Under the pieces are notes generated by a model that was not told where the DNA came from, searched no databases, and was given only the letters and a program-made list of their open reading frames with translations. 64,000 nucleotides of DNA, from NCBI RefSeq assembly GCF_019565505.1, contig NZ_CP067378.1, positions 2,914,001 to 2,978,000 on the forward strand. The letters run 5' to 3'. Below, piece by piece: positions 19,237 through 30,407 of the stretch. Within the stretch, counting starts at the first letter, position 1. Every line of letters begins with the position of its first letter. This DNA is from Flavobacterium davisii (GTDB taxonomy: Bacteria > Bacteroidota > Bacteroidia > Flavobacteriales > Flavobacteriaceae). A program made the translations under genes and the position numbers.

Positions 19237-21576
19237 TTATGCTATTATTTGTAATTTAGCAAAACGTAATAATAATTTTTTAATACCTCCAATTTCAAAA
19301 CGTATTTCTGCTTTTTTATCAGCTCCTACACCTTCAATATTTAATACTTGCCCCTTACCAAATCGTTCGTGTATAACCATATTGCCAATTACTAAAGTTG
19401 TATTATTATTGGCTTCTGTACCTGATATAGGAGTAGATAGGGGTTTTAAACGTCTGATAGAAGGGTTAGCTGTTGGTTCATTCGTTGTTATTGTTTTAGG
19501 AGGTGTGCCAGCAATGGGTTTTTGTAAGCGTAGTTTTGATTTATCTACTTCTCCAAATATATCTGCGTTAATAGTGGGTTTGTATCGGTAATTAGTTTCT
19601 ACTGGAGATAAAAATTCTAGATATTGTGAATGAATTTCTTCTATAAAACGAGAGGGATCAGAATCAACTAATTTACCCCATCTGTATCTTGATTGCGCAT
19701 AGGTTAAATAGGCTTGATGTTCAGCTCGTGTTAAGGCTACATAAAAAAGTCGTCTTTCTTCCTCTAGTTCACTTCTTGTATTTAAACTCATAGCACTAGG
19801 AAAAAGGTCTTCTTCCATTCCTACAATGAAAACAGTAGGAAACTCCAGTCCTTTGGCCAAGTGAATAGTCATTAAGGCCACGCGGTCATCATCCCCAGTA
19901 TCATTATCCAAATCAGTTGCTAAGGCTACATCTTCTAAGAACTCAGATAGAGCGCCTCTTGCGCCATCTACTTCTTTTTGACCTTCTATAAAGTCTTTTA
20001 TACCATTTAGTAATTCTTCAATATTTTCTATTCTGGCAATGCCTTCAGGAGTACCATCTTTTTTGAGTTCTTGAACTAATCCTGTTTTTTTAGTAACATG
20101 TTCAGTTAGATAAAATGCATCTTGGTTTTCGTTTATCACTTGAAAACTTTTAACCATGGTTACAAAATCGTTTATTCGTTGTTTTGTACCTGAATTTAAT
20201 TTCAAATCAATTTTATCAACATGTTCCATTACTTCAAATATGGAACGTTTATAATAATTGGCAGCTACTGTTAACTTTTCTACGGTAGTATCTCCTATAC
20301 CTCGTGCGGGATAATTAATAACGCGTACTAAAGCTTCTTCATCTTTAGGATTTACTACGAGACGCAGATAAGCTAATACATCCTTAATTTCTTTTCTTTG
20401 ATAAAAAGATAATCCGCCATAAATTCTATAAGGAATGTCTCTTTTTCGTAATGCGTCTTCCATGGCACGTGATTGCGCATTAGTACGATATAAAATGGCG
20501 AAATCACTATTCTTTTTTTGATTTTGCATTTTGTCTTCAAAAATGCTAGAAGCTACAAATCGCCCTTCTTCGCCATCTGTTAAACTTCTGTGTACTTTTA
20601 TTTTAGGACCATTATCATTGGCAGTCCATACTACTTTATCTAGTTTGGTTTTATTGTTGTCAATGACATTGTTTGCTGCTTCTACTATATTTTTTGAAGA
20701 ACGATAATTTTGTTCCAAACGATACATTTGTACATTGTCATAATCTTTTTGAAAATTTAGAATATTATTGATATTAGCTCCTCTAAAAGCATAGATACTT
20801 TGAGCGTCATCTCCAACAACACAAATATTTTGGAAACGATCAGAAAGGGCACGAACAATTAGGTATTGAGAATGGTTAGTATCTTGGTACTCATCTACTA
20901 AAATATAGCGAAAACGATCCTGATACTTCATTAAAACATCAGGAAAACGAGTTAAAAGCTCATTCGTTTTTAATAATAAATCGTCAAAATCCATAGCACC
21001 TGATTTAAAACAGCGTTCTACATAATTTTGATAAATTTCGCCTAATCGAGGCTTTTTACTCATAGCATCAGCCTCTTGTAATTCGGGATTGTTAAAGTAA
21101 GCTTTTACGGTAACGAGACTGTTTTTGTATTGGGATATCCTACTTAAAATTTGTTTGGGTTTATAAATATCCTTATCTAATTGCATTTCCTTAATGATTT
21201 GCCCTATTAAACGAACTGAATCTTGTGAATCATAAATAGTAAAATTAGATGGATATCCTAATTTTTCGGATTCTATACGCAAAATCTTTGCAAAAATGGA
21301 GTGAAAAGTCCCCATCCAAAGGTTTTTAGCTTCATTATTTCCTACAATGCCTGCAATACGTATTTTCATTTCGCGTGCTGCTTTATTTGTAAAAGTTAAG
21401 GCTAAAATATTAAAAGCATCTACTCCTTGACTCATTAAGTTGGCAATACGAACTGTTAGTACACGGGTCTTACCTGAACCAGCTCCAGCAATTACAATCA
21501 TAGCACCTTCTTTTTGTAAAACGGGTGCTCTTTGTGCGTCATTTAGCTTTTCTATTATTTCCTGAATCATAACCAA
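19237..21576 (-). CDS. UvrD/PcrA-type ATP-dependent 3'-5' DNA helicase
   Basis: 779 residues, intact. Superfamily 1A helicase of DNA repair and replication-fork maintenance. Motifs in order: AGAGSGKTRVLTVRIANL (Walker A), TFTNKAAREMK (Ia), LVDEYQDTN (Walker B), VGDDAQSIYAFRGA (III), EQNYRSSKNIVEAA (IV), MTIHLAKGLEFPTVFIVG (V) and EERRLFYVALTRA (VI). The C-terminal about 50 residues (GNMVIHERFGKGQVLNIEG) form the Tudor-like domain of PcrA/UvrD that binds RNA polymerase. The start follows the window's only good in-frame ATG region, about 100 bp from the divergent DUF7935 gene. Confidence 0.95.
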   Translation of the reverse strand: MVMIQEIIEKLNDAQRAPVLQKEGAMIVIAGAGSGKTRVLTVRIANLMSQGVDAFNILALTFTNKAAREMKIRIAGIVGNNEAKNLWMGTFHSIFAKILRIESEKLGYPSNFTIYDSQDSVRLIGQIIKEMQLDKDIYKPKQILSRISQYKNSLVTVKAYFNNPELQEADAMSKKPRLGEIYQNYVERCFKSGAMDFDDLLLKTNELLTRFPDVLMKYQDRFRYILVDEYQDTNHSQYLIVRALSDRFQNICVVGDDAQSIYAFRGANINNILNFQKDYDNVQMYRLEQNYRSSKNIVEAANNVIDNNKTKLDKVVWTANDNGPKIKVHRSLTDGEEGRFVASSIFEDKMQNQKKNSDFAILYRTNAQSRAMEDALRKRDIPYRIYGGLSFYQRKEIKDVLAYLRLVVNPKDEEALVRVINYPARGIGDTTVEKLTVAANYYKRSIFEVMEHVDKIDLKLNSGTKQRINDFVTMVKSFQVINENQDAFYLTEHVTKKTGLVQELKKDGTPEGIARIENIEELLNGIKDFIEGQKEVDGARGALSEFLEDVALATDLDNDTGDDDRVALMTIHLAKGLEFPTVFIVGMEEDLFPSAMSLNTRSELEEERRLFYVALTRAEHQAYLTYAQSRYRWGKLVDSDPSRFIEEIHSQYLEFLSPVETNYRYKPTINADIFGEVDKSKLRLQKPIAGTPPKTITTNEPTANPSIRRLKPLSTPISGTEANNNTTLVIGNMVIHERFGKGQVLNIEGVGADKKAEIRFEIGGIKKLLLRFAKLQIIA

Positions 21577-21678
21577 AAATCAAAAGGTCAAAAATACTGC
21601 TACTAAAATTGGATTACAATAATTTTTTTGAGTTTATTTGTATTCGTATCATAAATTAACAAATAGTATTTTATAAAA

Positions 21679-22200
21679 ATGAATTCGATAAACGTATTGG
21701 ATGTTGTGGCTTACACAATTCCTTCTATAGTAACGGCTGGAATTGCCTATTATTTTTTTCAAGCTTATTTTAAAGATCAACAAAATATGCGTTACTGGTT
21801 ACTACAAAAAGAAAATCAAAAAGAATCGTTACCTTTAAAACTGCAAGCATACGAGAGAATGGCTTTGTTCTTAGAACGTATTAATCCTACTAAATTATTA
21901 ATGCGTGTAGCGCCAATGAATGAAGACAAGATGCTTTACGCTGTTTTTTTAATAGATCACATAGAGCAAGAATTGGAACACAATATTACACAACAAATAT
22001 ATTTAACAGATAATTGCTGGAATGTTATCTTAACTGCTAAGAATACAATTATACATAATATTCAAAAGATGGCTAAAAAAGAAGAAATAAAAGATGCCGA
22101 TAATTTGCGTCAGACTATTATTAATCAGTTAGCTAATCAAGAATCACCTACAACTGTAGCTCTTGCATATCTAAAAAGAGAAATTGGACAAGTTTTGTAA
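21679..22200 (+). CDS. Conserved membrane-anchored protein (DUF7935 type)
   Basis: 173 residues. An N-terminal transmembrane helix (about 8-28, VVAYTIPSIVTAGIAYYFFQ) is followed by a soluble alpha-helical domain with PLKLQAYERMALFLERINP and VAPMNEDKMLYAVFLIDHI. Proteins of this type are widespread in Flavobacteriaceae and I recall them as DUF7935; no function is known to me. It is divergent from the helicase gene. Confidence 0.75.
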   Translation: MNSINVLDVVAYTIPSIVTAGIAYYFFQAYFKDQQNMRYWLLQKENQKESLPLKLQAYERMALFLERINPTKLLMRVAPMNEDKMLYAVFLIDHIEQELEHNITQQIYLTDNCWNVILTAKNTIIHNIQKMAKKEEIKDADNLRQTIINQLANQESPTTVALAYLKREIGQVL

Positions 22201-22263
22201 TTTTAAATTCTTGTTTTTAAATATTCTTTTTCATTATTAAAAAAGGTTTTTTATTTTCGTTGA

Positions 22264-22617
22264 ATGAATAAAAAGATAAAGATAGTTAGTTATTTACTAT
22301 TAGGAGTGCTTTCATTTGTATTAGCATTCCAGTCTTTGCATTCATTTGAACACTTAATTGAGCAGTTAAATAAACCGCATTGTAAACATCGGTATGACCA
22401 TTCACATACAGTTGTTTCACATAGTCATCAAGATTTCGATGACTGTTTTACTTGTCATTATTCTTTTAGTGATTATCTAGATACCGCATTACCTGTTATT
22501 GATTTTTTATCAATAAACGCTAATACGACCTATTTGTTTGGTTATATTGAAAGAGTAAGTTTTTTCAACGGTAGTCTACAAAATACTCGAGCTCCTCCAT
22601 TTTTACTATTTAATTAG
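22264..22617 (+). CDS. Small His-rich membrane-associated protein, linked to metal uptake
   Basis: 117 residues, not a named family. One hydrophobic segment near the N-terminus (about 6-24, IVSYLLLGVLSFVLAF) precedes a metal-ligand-rich stretch (HCKHRYDHSHTVVSHSHQDFDDCFTCH is split by few other residues; His and Cys at about 39-68). It lies 41 bp before a TonB-dependent receptor gene, whose own linker carries EEHTHHIEEV. This suggests a periplasmic or membrane metal-binding accessory (zinc, copper or similar). The function is inferred. Confidence 0.65.
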   Translation: MNKKIKIVSYLLLGVLSFVLAFQSLHSFEHLIEQLNKPHCKHRYDHSHTVVSHSHQDFDDCFTCHYSFSDYLDTALPVIDFLSINANTTYLFGYIERVSFFNGSLQNTRAPPFLLFN

Positions 22618-22658
22618 TTGTATATTAAAATAATAATAGTAAAAATAATTTAATTTAA

Positions 22659-24864
22659 ATGACAAAAATTTTTACAACCCTATTCTTAGGGTTAAGTGCT
22701 ATTGTATATAGTCAAAATATCTTAAAAGGTAAAGTAACCAATGTAAATAAAGAACTGATAAAAGGCGTTTCTATTTCAATACCTGAATTGCATAAAGAAG
22801 TAGTAACGGATGAATCAGGTAGTTTTAAAATAGATAAATTAGCATCGGGTTCTTTTTCGATTATTTTTTTCATCCAAATTATGATACTTATACTTCAATT
22901 GTGATGTTAGATAAAAAAGAAAATATTTGTGATGTTGTTTTATTAGAAGAGCACACACATCATATAGAAGAAGTAATCGTTTCTACTGCATTCAATAAAG
23001 CGCAGAGCCAAAATGTAATGAAAGTAGAACATAGTTCATTAAAAGCCTTACAACAAAAAGGAGGTGCAACCTTAATGGAAAGTATTGCCACAATACCGGT
23101 ATTTCAAATGTGTCAACAGGAGTCTCAATAGGAAAACCTGTTATCAGAGGATTAAGTGGTAATCGGGTTTTAGTATATTCACAAGGAGTAAGGTTAGAAA
23201 ATCAACAATTTGGAGAAGAACATGGCTTAGGTTTGAGCGACAGTGGTGTCGAAAGTATTGAAGTAATAAAAGGACCTGCGTCTTTATTATATGGTTCAGA
23301 TGCTTTAGGAGGAGTATTGTATTTTAATCCTGAAAAATTTGCACAATCAGGAACTTATGTCGCTGATTTTTCTCAAAAATATTTTACTAATACTCAAGGG
23401 ATTTCCACAGGCTTTGGATTAAAGTCTTCAGCGGAACATTGGAAGTTTTCCGTGCGAGGAGCTCATAATGCACATTCCGATTATTTAACAGGTTCAGATC
23501 AAAGAGTAACCAATTCACGTTTTAATGAAACAGATGCTAAAATGGCATTAGGTTATTATAATACTAGATTTTCATCCGTATTAAGGTACAATGTTAATAA
23601 CTTAGATTTAGGACTACCAGAAGAATTAGGAGAACAAAGTTTATCTAAAAAAACAAACTATCCCAAACAACGAGTAATAGGGCAAATAGCCAGTTGGAAT
23701 AATATCTTGTTCTTTAAAAAATCAAAATTAGAAGCAGAAGTTGGATATGTGAGTAATAATAGAAAAGAATTTGAAAATTCGCCAATAGCTTCATTAAGTA
23801 TGAATCTACAAACAGTGAATTATAATTTAAAATATTATACTCCTAAAATAGGACATTTAGAAACAATTATAGGTATACAAGGAATGTACCAAACGAATAA
23901 AAATTCAGCAGAAGAAATTTTGATTCCCAATGCCAAAACACACGATTTAGGATTTCTCACAACTTCTATGTATAGTTGGAGTAAAAATACCATACAAGCA
24001 GGACTTCGTTTTGATATAAGAAGTTTAGAAACATCTTTACATGGAAAAGAAGGAGAAGAAGCTTATTTTAAACCTATTGATAAAAAGTTTAACAGTATTA
24101 ATGCTTCTTTAGGTTATAAAACAAATTTGTTGGATAATTTACTTATGCGAATCAATCTAGCCAGCGGTTTTAGAGCTCCTAATCTTGCAGAATTAACTTC
24201 TAATGGGATTCATGAAGGAAGTAATCGTTATGAAAAAGGAAATGAAAACTTAAGAAATGAACAAAATATTCAAATGGATTTCAATTTAGAATATGGAAAT
24301 TCTCATCTTGAATTATTTGCTAATGGATTTTACAATCATATAAAAAATTATATCTATATAGCTCCAACTGGTAATCGCATAGAAGATAAAGATGTTTATA
24401 CTTATGAACAAGCTAACGCCGCATTGTATGGAGGAGAAATGGGAGTACATCTACACCCACATCCAATAGATTGGTTACATATAACTTCTAGTTTTGAAAT
24501 GGTAATAGGTAAAAAAAAGGATAACGAATTTTTACCATTAATACCAGCAAATAAGTGGGTGAATGCCATAAAAGCTCAGTTTAATTTAAATAAAACAATT
24601 AAAGAAGGGTATATTTTTGCTAATTATGAAACCAACTTTGCTCAACATAATATTTCTACTTTTGAAATGACAACCCCTTCTTATTCATTGTTAAATTTTG
24701 GATTAGGAGGAAATTTATCTCTTTTTAAATTAAATTTTAGTGCAAATCTTGTAGCTAATAATATTTTAAATGAAAAATACATAGCCCATTTATCACGTTT
24801 AAAAAACAATAATATTCAAAATATGGGAAGAAATATTATGTTAGGAATTAATTTTAAAATCTAA
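22659..24864 (+). CDS. TonB-dependent outer-membrane receptor, probable metal transporter
   Basis: About 735 residues after bridging two missing bases: a T in the T7 run 22864-22870 (SIIFFHPNYDTY) and a G in CCGG at 23096-23099 (ATIPGISNVSTG). Signal peptide (to YSQ); carboxypeptidase-regulatory-like domain (about 22-100, ILKGKVTNVNKELIKGVSISI); plug (about 115-235, GKPVIRGLSGNRVLVYSQGVR, IEVIKGPASLLYGSDALGGV); then a 22-strand type barrel with a C-terminal aromatic/hydrophobic finish (NIMLGINFKI). The His-rich EEHTHHIEE linker and the His-rich neighbour suggest a ZnuD-like metal substrate, but this is not proven. Confidence 0.88.
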
Positions 24865-24883
24865 AAACAATTTATTTTTAAAT

Positions 24884-24917
24884 AAAAAAGCCCTCTTTTT
24901 TGAAGAGGGCTTTTTTT
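24884..24917 (+). terminator. Terminator after the TonB receptor gene
   Basis: GCCCTC and GAGGGC with extended A/T arms form a strong stem followed by seven T residues. The long A run in front could make it bidirectional. Confidence 0.9.
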
Positions 24918-24968
24918 AACGTATTTCTAACATTTGAAAATGTATTTTTGTTTAAAATAAATTAAAAA

Positions 24969-27080
24969 ATGAAAGTTTTAACAACTACAGTGGTTTTAGC
25001 TACTAGTTTGGGGGCTATAGCACAATCTAAAATAAATATGAATTCTATGGGGTATCCTGAAACAAAAAAAAAGGAACATGTTGATACCTATTTTGGGACA
25101 TCTGTAGAGGATCCTTATCGTTGGCTTGAAGATGATCGCTCTTTGGAAACAGAAGCTTGGGTAAAGACTCAAAATGCTGCCACCTACAAATATTTAGATC
25201 AAATTCCTTATCGTTCTATACTAAAAGAACGGTTAGAAAAAATGTGGAATTATGAAAAAATTAGTTCCCCATTTGTAGAGGGTGATTATACCTACTATTA
25301 TAAAAATAATGGGTTACAAAATCAATCCGTTTTATATAGAAAAGACAAACAAGGAAAAGAAGAAATCTTTTTAGATCCGAATACATTTTCTAAAGACGGA
25401 ACAACATCCTTAGCCGCGATCAGTTTTTCCGAAGATGGAAGTAAAGTTGCCTATCAAATTTCTATTGGAGGTTCAGATTGGAGAGAAATAATAACGATAG
25501 ATGCAAAAACCAAGAAAACAATAGATACTAAATTAATAGATGTTAAATTTGGTGGAGTTTCCGGTATAAAAATGAAGGTTTTTATTATTCTAGCTATGAT
25601 AAACCGAAAGGAAGTGAATTATCAGCTAAAACAGATCAGCATAAATTATATTATCATAAATTAGGAACTAAACAAAAAAACGATCAAGTAGTTTTTGGTT
25701 TAGATAAAAAAAGATTATATGTAGGAGGGTTTGTAACAAGAGATCAACATTATTTAGTTATAACAGTAGCCAATTCTACCTACGGTAATGAATTGTATAT
25801 AAAAGATTTAAGAAAAAACAATAGTCCAATTGTAACCTTAGTAGATAACTTTGACTCTGATAATGAAGTAATAGAAAATAAAGACGACGTTTTTTATATA
25901 ACAACAGATTATAAAGCACCTAATAAAAGAATCGTTACCGTTGATTTGTCAAATCCAAAACAAGAAAATTGGAAAGATTTAATAAAAGAAACAACAGATG
26001 TGTTGGCTTCCTCTGTAGGAGCTGGATATATTTTTACACATTACATGCAAGATGCTGTTTCTATGGTAAAGCAATATGATTTTTCAGGTAATTTAATACG
26101 TACAATTAAATTGCCCGGGCATAGGATCTGTAAACGGTTTTGTGGGAAAACCAAAAGATAAAATATTGTATTTTTCATTTTCTAATTATTATACTCCAAA
26201 TAATATTTATTCTTTAAATCCAGAAACAGGCGAAACAACTATTTATCAAAAAACGAATATAGACTTTCAAAGTGATCTGTATGAATCAAAACAAGTTTTT
26301 TATAAATCTAAAGATGGAACGAAAATACCAATGATTATAACCTGTAAAAAAGGGACGAAATTAAACGGTAAGAATCCAACTATATTATATGGATACGGAG
26401 GATTTAACATCAGTATGACCCCTAATTTTAGTGTTTCAAATGCACTTTGGTTAGAAAATGGTGGAATTTATGCCGTAGCTAACTTGCGTGGAGGAGGAGA
26501 ATATGGTAAGAAATGGCATACAGGAGGAACTAAATTACAAAAACAAAATGTTTTTAATGATTTTATAGCAGCAGCAGAATACCTTATAAAAAATAAATTT
26601 ACATCTAGTGATTTCTTGGCAATTCGAGGAGGATCTAATGGAGGTCTGTTGGTAGGAGCCACCATGACGCAACGTCCCGATTTAATGAAAGTAGCTCTAC
26701 CAGCCGTTGGTGTGATGGATATGTTACGCTATCATACTTTTACAGCAGGTGCAGGTTGGCGATACGATTATGGAACAGCAGAAGATAGTAAAGAAATGTT
26801 TGAATACCTTAAAAAATATTCGCCAATACACAATGTGAAAAAAGGAGTAAAATATCCCGCAACTTTAGTAACTACTGGAGATCATGATGATAGAGTGGTT
26901 CCTGCACATAGTTTTAAGTTTGTGGCAGAACTTCAAGATAAGCAATCAGGAACGAATCCTACTTTAATACGTGTAGATATAAATGCAGGACATGGAGCAG
27001 GAAAATCAGTTTCAGCTACTATAAATGAAAATGTAGATATACAAGCATTTACACTATGGAATATGGGAATAAAAAAATAA
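24969..27080 (+). CDS. Prolyl oligopeptidase family serine peptidase (S9A)
   Basis: About 703 residues after bridging CCGG at 25561-25564 (missing G) and CCCGGG at 26114-26119 (extra C); the two cancel. Signal peptide ([19 protein letters not shown]), so it is periplasmic or exported. An N-terminal propeller ([11 protein letters not shown] start motif, [13 protein letters not shown]) is followed by the alpha/beta-hydrolase domain with Ser in [12 protein letters not shown], Asp in DHDDRVVP and His in NAGHGAGK. It cleaves short peptides after proline. It stands alone between two terminators. Confidence 0.92.
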
Positions 27081-27112
27081 ATTAGTTTATATCATATAAA
27101 CTATTTAAAAAT

Positions 27113-27147
27113 AAAAAAACTGTTTGAAATGTTCAAACAGTTTTTTT
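27113..27147 (+). terminator. Terminator after the prolyl oligopeptidase gene
   Basis: ACTGTTTGAA and TTCAAACAGT form a 10-bp stem with a 3-nt loop, flanked by A7 and T7, so it can work in both directions. Confidence 0.9.
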
Positions 27148-27179
27148 ATAAAGCAAAATGACTTAAACTCAAATACCAT

Positions 27180-27322
27180 ATTAGACTCGAACAAATTGAA
27201 TTGGCAAATCTATTCCGCTTTATTTTTCTTTCAATTCAAAGCCTGTATTCCCATTTTAGCCCTCTAAATTTTCGTGAGTATTCGAATTTAGTCAAAGTTA
27301 TTATTTCACAACGGAGTCTAAT
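27180..27322. repeat. MITE-like element with 9-bp terminal inverted repeats
   Basis: ATTAGACTC (27180-27188) and GAGTCTAAT (27314-27322) are perfect inverted repeats that bound 143 bp without coding capacity. The left part, read on the minus strand, resembles 62952-63010 (shared AAATAAAG..GAAT..TTGC..CAATT..TTCGA(G/A)TCT). It is a dispersed, probably mobile or recombinogenic, intergenic repeat. Confidence 0.5.
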
Positions 27323-27665
27323 CCAAAATCCGATTTAATAAAAAATAAAAAGAATAACTGTTTGTCCCGTATTATAGAATAGGTTTTCCCATGAAGATGA
27401 AAAAGATAAAGAAGATATAAAAAGACGGGAATTTTTTACTACATCAAGAAAAAGCCCATTTTTTGAGATTCAAATTTATTTTTACAATAAAATTTTAAAG
27501 TATAATTTGGGTTTATATGCCTTTTGTAATGATAAAAGGCTCTTATGAGGCTAAAATTGTAAATGATTTATCCTGTTTTTTGTTTATTATACAGAATATT
27601 TGAATAAATAAAAAAATAACATCTAAAATTTATTTTTAAAAATTTTAGATAATTCCTAATTATAG
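27323..27665. other. Intergenic stretch upstream of ffh
   Basis: AT-rich, without credible reading frame. A TATAATTTGGG string near 27501 resembles a -7 box but has no gene behind it. Probable degraded repeat material. Confidence 0.4.
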
Positions 27666-27673
27666 TATCTTTG
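27666..27673 (+). promoter_or_regulatory. ffh promoter, -7 box
   Basis: TATCTTTG matches TAnnTTTG, 23 bp before the ffh ATG (27697). The upstream region is AT-rich with no strict TTG at the usual distance. Confidence 0.65.
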
Positions 27674-27696
27674 CAACTTCTAAAAAATAAGGAATT

Positions 27697-29045
27697 ATGT
27701 TTAATAATTTATCAGAGAAGTTAGATAAGGCGTTCCATATATTAAAAGGACACGGTAAAATTACAGAAGTAAACGTTGCAGATACCTTAAAAGAGGTACG
27801 TCGTGCCTTACTTGATGCCGATGTTAACTTTAAGATTGCTAAAGATTTTACAACAAGAGTAAAAGAAAAAGCATTAGGACAAGATGTATTAACAACCTTA
27901 CAGCCGGGGCAATTATTAGTTAAAATTGTAAAAGACGAATTAACTGATTTAATGGGAGGTGATGTTCAAGGTATTAATTTGTCAGGAAATTTCTCTGTTA
28001 TTTTAATGTCTGGTTTACAAGGATCAGGTAAAACCACCTTTTCGGGCAAATTAGCAAATTTCTTAAAAACCAAGAAAAATAAAAAACCATTATTAGTTGC
28101 TTGTGATATTTATCGTCCAGCAGCAATTAATCAGTTGCATGTAGTAGGTGAGCAAATAGGAGTAGAAGTATATTCCGAGCCAGAAAATAAAAATGCAGTT
28201 GAAATTGCGCAAAATGCTATCAAATATGCTAAATCAAATGGCTTTAGCGTCGTTATAGTCGATACCGCAGGACGTTTAGCAGTAGATGAAGAAATGATGG
28301 CAGAGATAGCCAATGTTCATAAGGCAATTACACCTAACGAAACATTGTTTGTGGTAGATTCAATGACTGGTCAAGATGCCGTAAATACAGCAAAGGCATT
28401 TAATGATCGTCTAAATTTTGATGGTGTTGTTCTTACTAAATTAGATGGTGATACACGTGGGGGAGCTGCTATATCAATTAAATCAGTAGTAAATAAACCT
28501 ATTAAGTTTATTGGTACAGGTGAAAAAATGGATGCTATAGACGTGTTTTATCCAGAACGTATGGCAGATCGTATTTTAGGGATGGGAGACGTTGTGTCCT
28601 TAGTAGAACGCGCTCAAGCACAATACGATGAAGAAGAAGCTCGTAAATTACAGCGTAAGATTGCAAAAAATGAATTTGGGTTTGATGATTTCTTAGCTCA
28701 AATACAACAGGTTAAGAAAATGGGGAATATGAAAGATCTAGTAGGAATGATACCGGAGCAAGTAAAGCCTTAAAAGATGTAGAAATTGAAGACGATGCCT
28801 TCAAACATATAGAAGCTATTATTTATTCCATGACACCAACAGAAAGAAGTAAACCCTCTTTAATTGATACAAAACGTAAAAATAGAATAGCAAAAGGATC
28901 AGGTAGAAAAATTGAAGAGGTAAATCAGTTACTAAAACAGTTTGATCAAATGAGTAAGATGATGAAAATGATGCAAGGTCCAGGAGGTAAACAATTAATG
29001 AAAATGATGGGAGGAATGAAAGGCGGACTTCCGAGAATGAAATAA
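27697..29045 (+). CDS. ffh: Signal recognition particle GTPase Ffh (SRP54)
   Basis: About 449 residues after restoring a missing G in CCGG (28753-28756; GMIPGASKALKDVE). It targets nascent membrane and secreted proteins to FtsY and the Sec translocon. N domain about 1-85; G domain about 86-295 with GLQGSGKTTFSGKLA (P-loop), DIYRPAAINQL, DTAGRL and TKLDGDTRGGAA; Met-rich M domain about 300-449 (QVKKMGNMKDLVGMIPG, MTPTER, KGSGRKIEEVNQLLKQFDQMSKMMK). The C-terminal GGLPRMK may be a misread GGLPGMK (CCGAG at 29031-29035). An essential gene, so the frameshift is surely a sequence error. Confidence 0.95.
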
Positions 29046-29050
29046 AAAAC

Positions 29051-29077
29051 AAAGGTGCGTATTTTCGCGCCTTTTTT
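29051..29077 (+). terminator. Terminator after ffh
   Basis: AAAGGTGCG and CGCGCCTTT form an imperfect GC-rich stem (one bulge) followed by T6. Confidence 0.85.
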
Positions 29078-29129
29078 ATTTGAATTTAAATTTTAGAATG
29101 ATATAAAACAACACACAAAAAGATTAGTA

Positions 29130-30064
29130 ATGCAAATTTTAGACGGAAAAAAAGTTTCTGAAGACATTAAAAATGAAATAACATTGCAAGTTCAAGCAAT
29201 CAGAGCAAAAGGAGAAAAAGTACCTCATTTAGCTGCTTTGATTGTAGGAAATGATGGTGCTAGTTTAACTTATGTAGGAAGTAAAGTAAAAGCATGTGAA
29301 AAGGTAGGTTTTGAATCTACTTTGATAAAAATGCCAAGTACTACCTCCGAAACGGAGTTGCTAAAAAAAATAAAAGAATTAAATGAAAACGATGAAATAG
29401 ATGGCTTCATTGTTCAATTACCATTACCAGAGCAAATAGATACTCAAAAAATTTTAATGGCGATTAATCCTAGTAAAGATGTAGATGGATTTCATCCTGA
29501 AAACTTTGGAAAAATGGCATTAGACATGTCAACCTTTATTCCCGCTACACCATTTGGTATTTTAGAATTATTAGAACGATATAATGTAGAAACTAAAGGA
29601 AAACATACGGTAGTTATTGGTCGTAGCCATATTGTTGGAAGACCTATGAGTATTTTAATGGGAAGAAAAGGATTTCCGGAAATTCAACGGTTACACTAAC
29701 TCATAGTCACACTAAAAACATCAACCAAATTACTTCGCAAGCTGATATTATTATTTCGGCTTTAGGAGTACCCAATTTCTTAAAAGCAGAAATGATTAAA
29801 GACGATGCTGTAATTATAGATGTAGGAATTACTAGAGTACCCGATGAAACTAATCCAAAAGGATATGTAATTAAAGGAGATGTAGATTTTGAAAATGTTT
29901 CTAAAAAAGCCTCCTATATAACCCCCGTTCCCGGAGGAGTTGGCCCTATGACAATTGCTATGCTATTGAAAAATACACTTTTAGCGCGAGAATTTAAAAT
30001 GGAAAAAAATAAGAATATTTTAGAAAAGAGATTGTGTTTAATTAAAAAACAACAAAAAACTTAA
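29130..30064 (+). CDS. folD: Bifunctional methylenetetrahydrofolate dehydrogenase/cyclohydrolase FolD
   Basis: About 311 residues after restoring a missing G in CCGG (29676-29679; GRKGFPGNSTVTLTHSHT). It interconverts 5,10-methylene-, methenyl- and 10-formyl-tetrahydrofolate with NADP. Motifs: MQILDGKKVSEDIK start, YVGSKVKACEKVG with the catalytic Lys, DGFIVQLPLP, PSKDVDGFHPEN, VVIGRSHIVGRPM and ITPVPGGVGPMTIAMLLKNT. The C-terminal tail (EKNKNILEKRLCLIKKQQKT) is somewhat longer than usual. Confidence 0.94.
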
Positions 30065-30407
30065 TTTATACTGCTATATAAGACAGCATTTTCAAGTTTG
30101 TTTGATTTCGTTATGCGAATATTTTTAATCGTACAAAATTTTTAGGAAAATAAAAGATAAAACACTTTTTTAATTCAATGTCATTAATCGGTAATAAATT
30201 TGTTTGCCTATTTAATGCGTAATCGAATTTTAAAAATAAGAAGATGTCCAAAAAGCGTATTTTTATTTTAATTAAAAGGGGACTTGAATACGAAGTAAAA
30301 AAATAAAGTAAATCAATATCATTCTCCTATAGTTGCAGTGATAATCTAGAAATAAGCCACTACTTTTTGGACAGCCTCTTTTTTTGTGGATATTTAGAAA
30401 AATAAAG
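30065..30407. repeat. Intergenic region with 11-bp inverted repeat
   Basis: TGTCCAAAAAG (30245-30255) and CTTTTTGGACA (30363-30373) are perfect inverted repeats 107 bp apart, enclosing AT-rich non-coding DNA. The right arm is followed by GCCTCTTTTTTT and may act as terminator. It could be a small MITE relic. No other feature is recognised. Confidence 0.4.
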
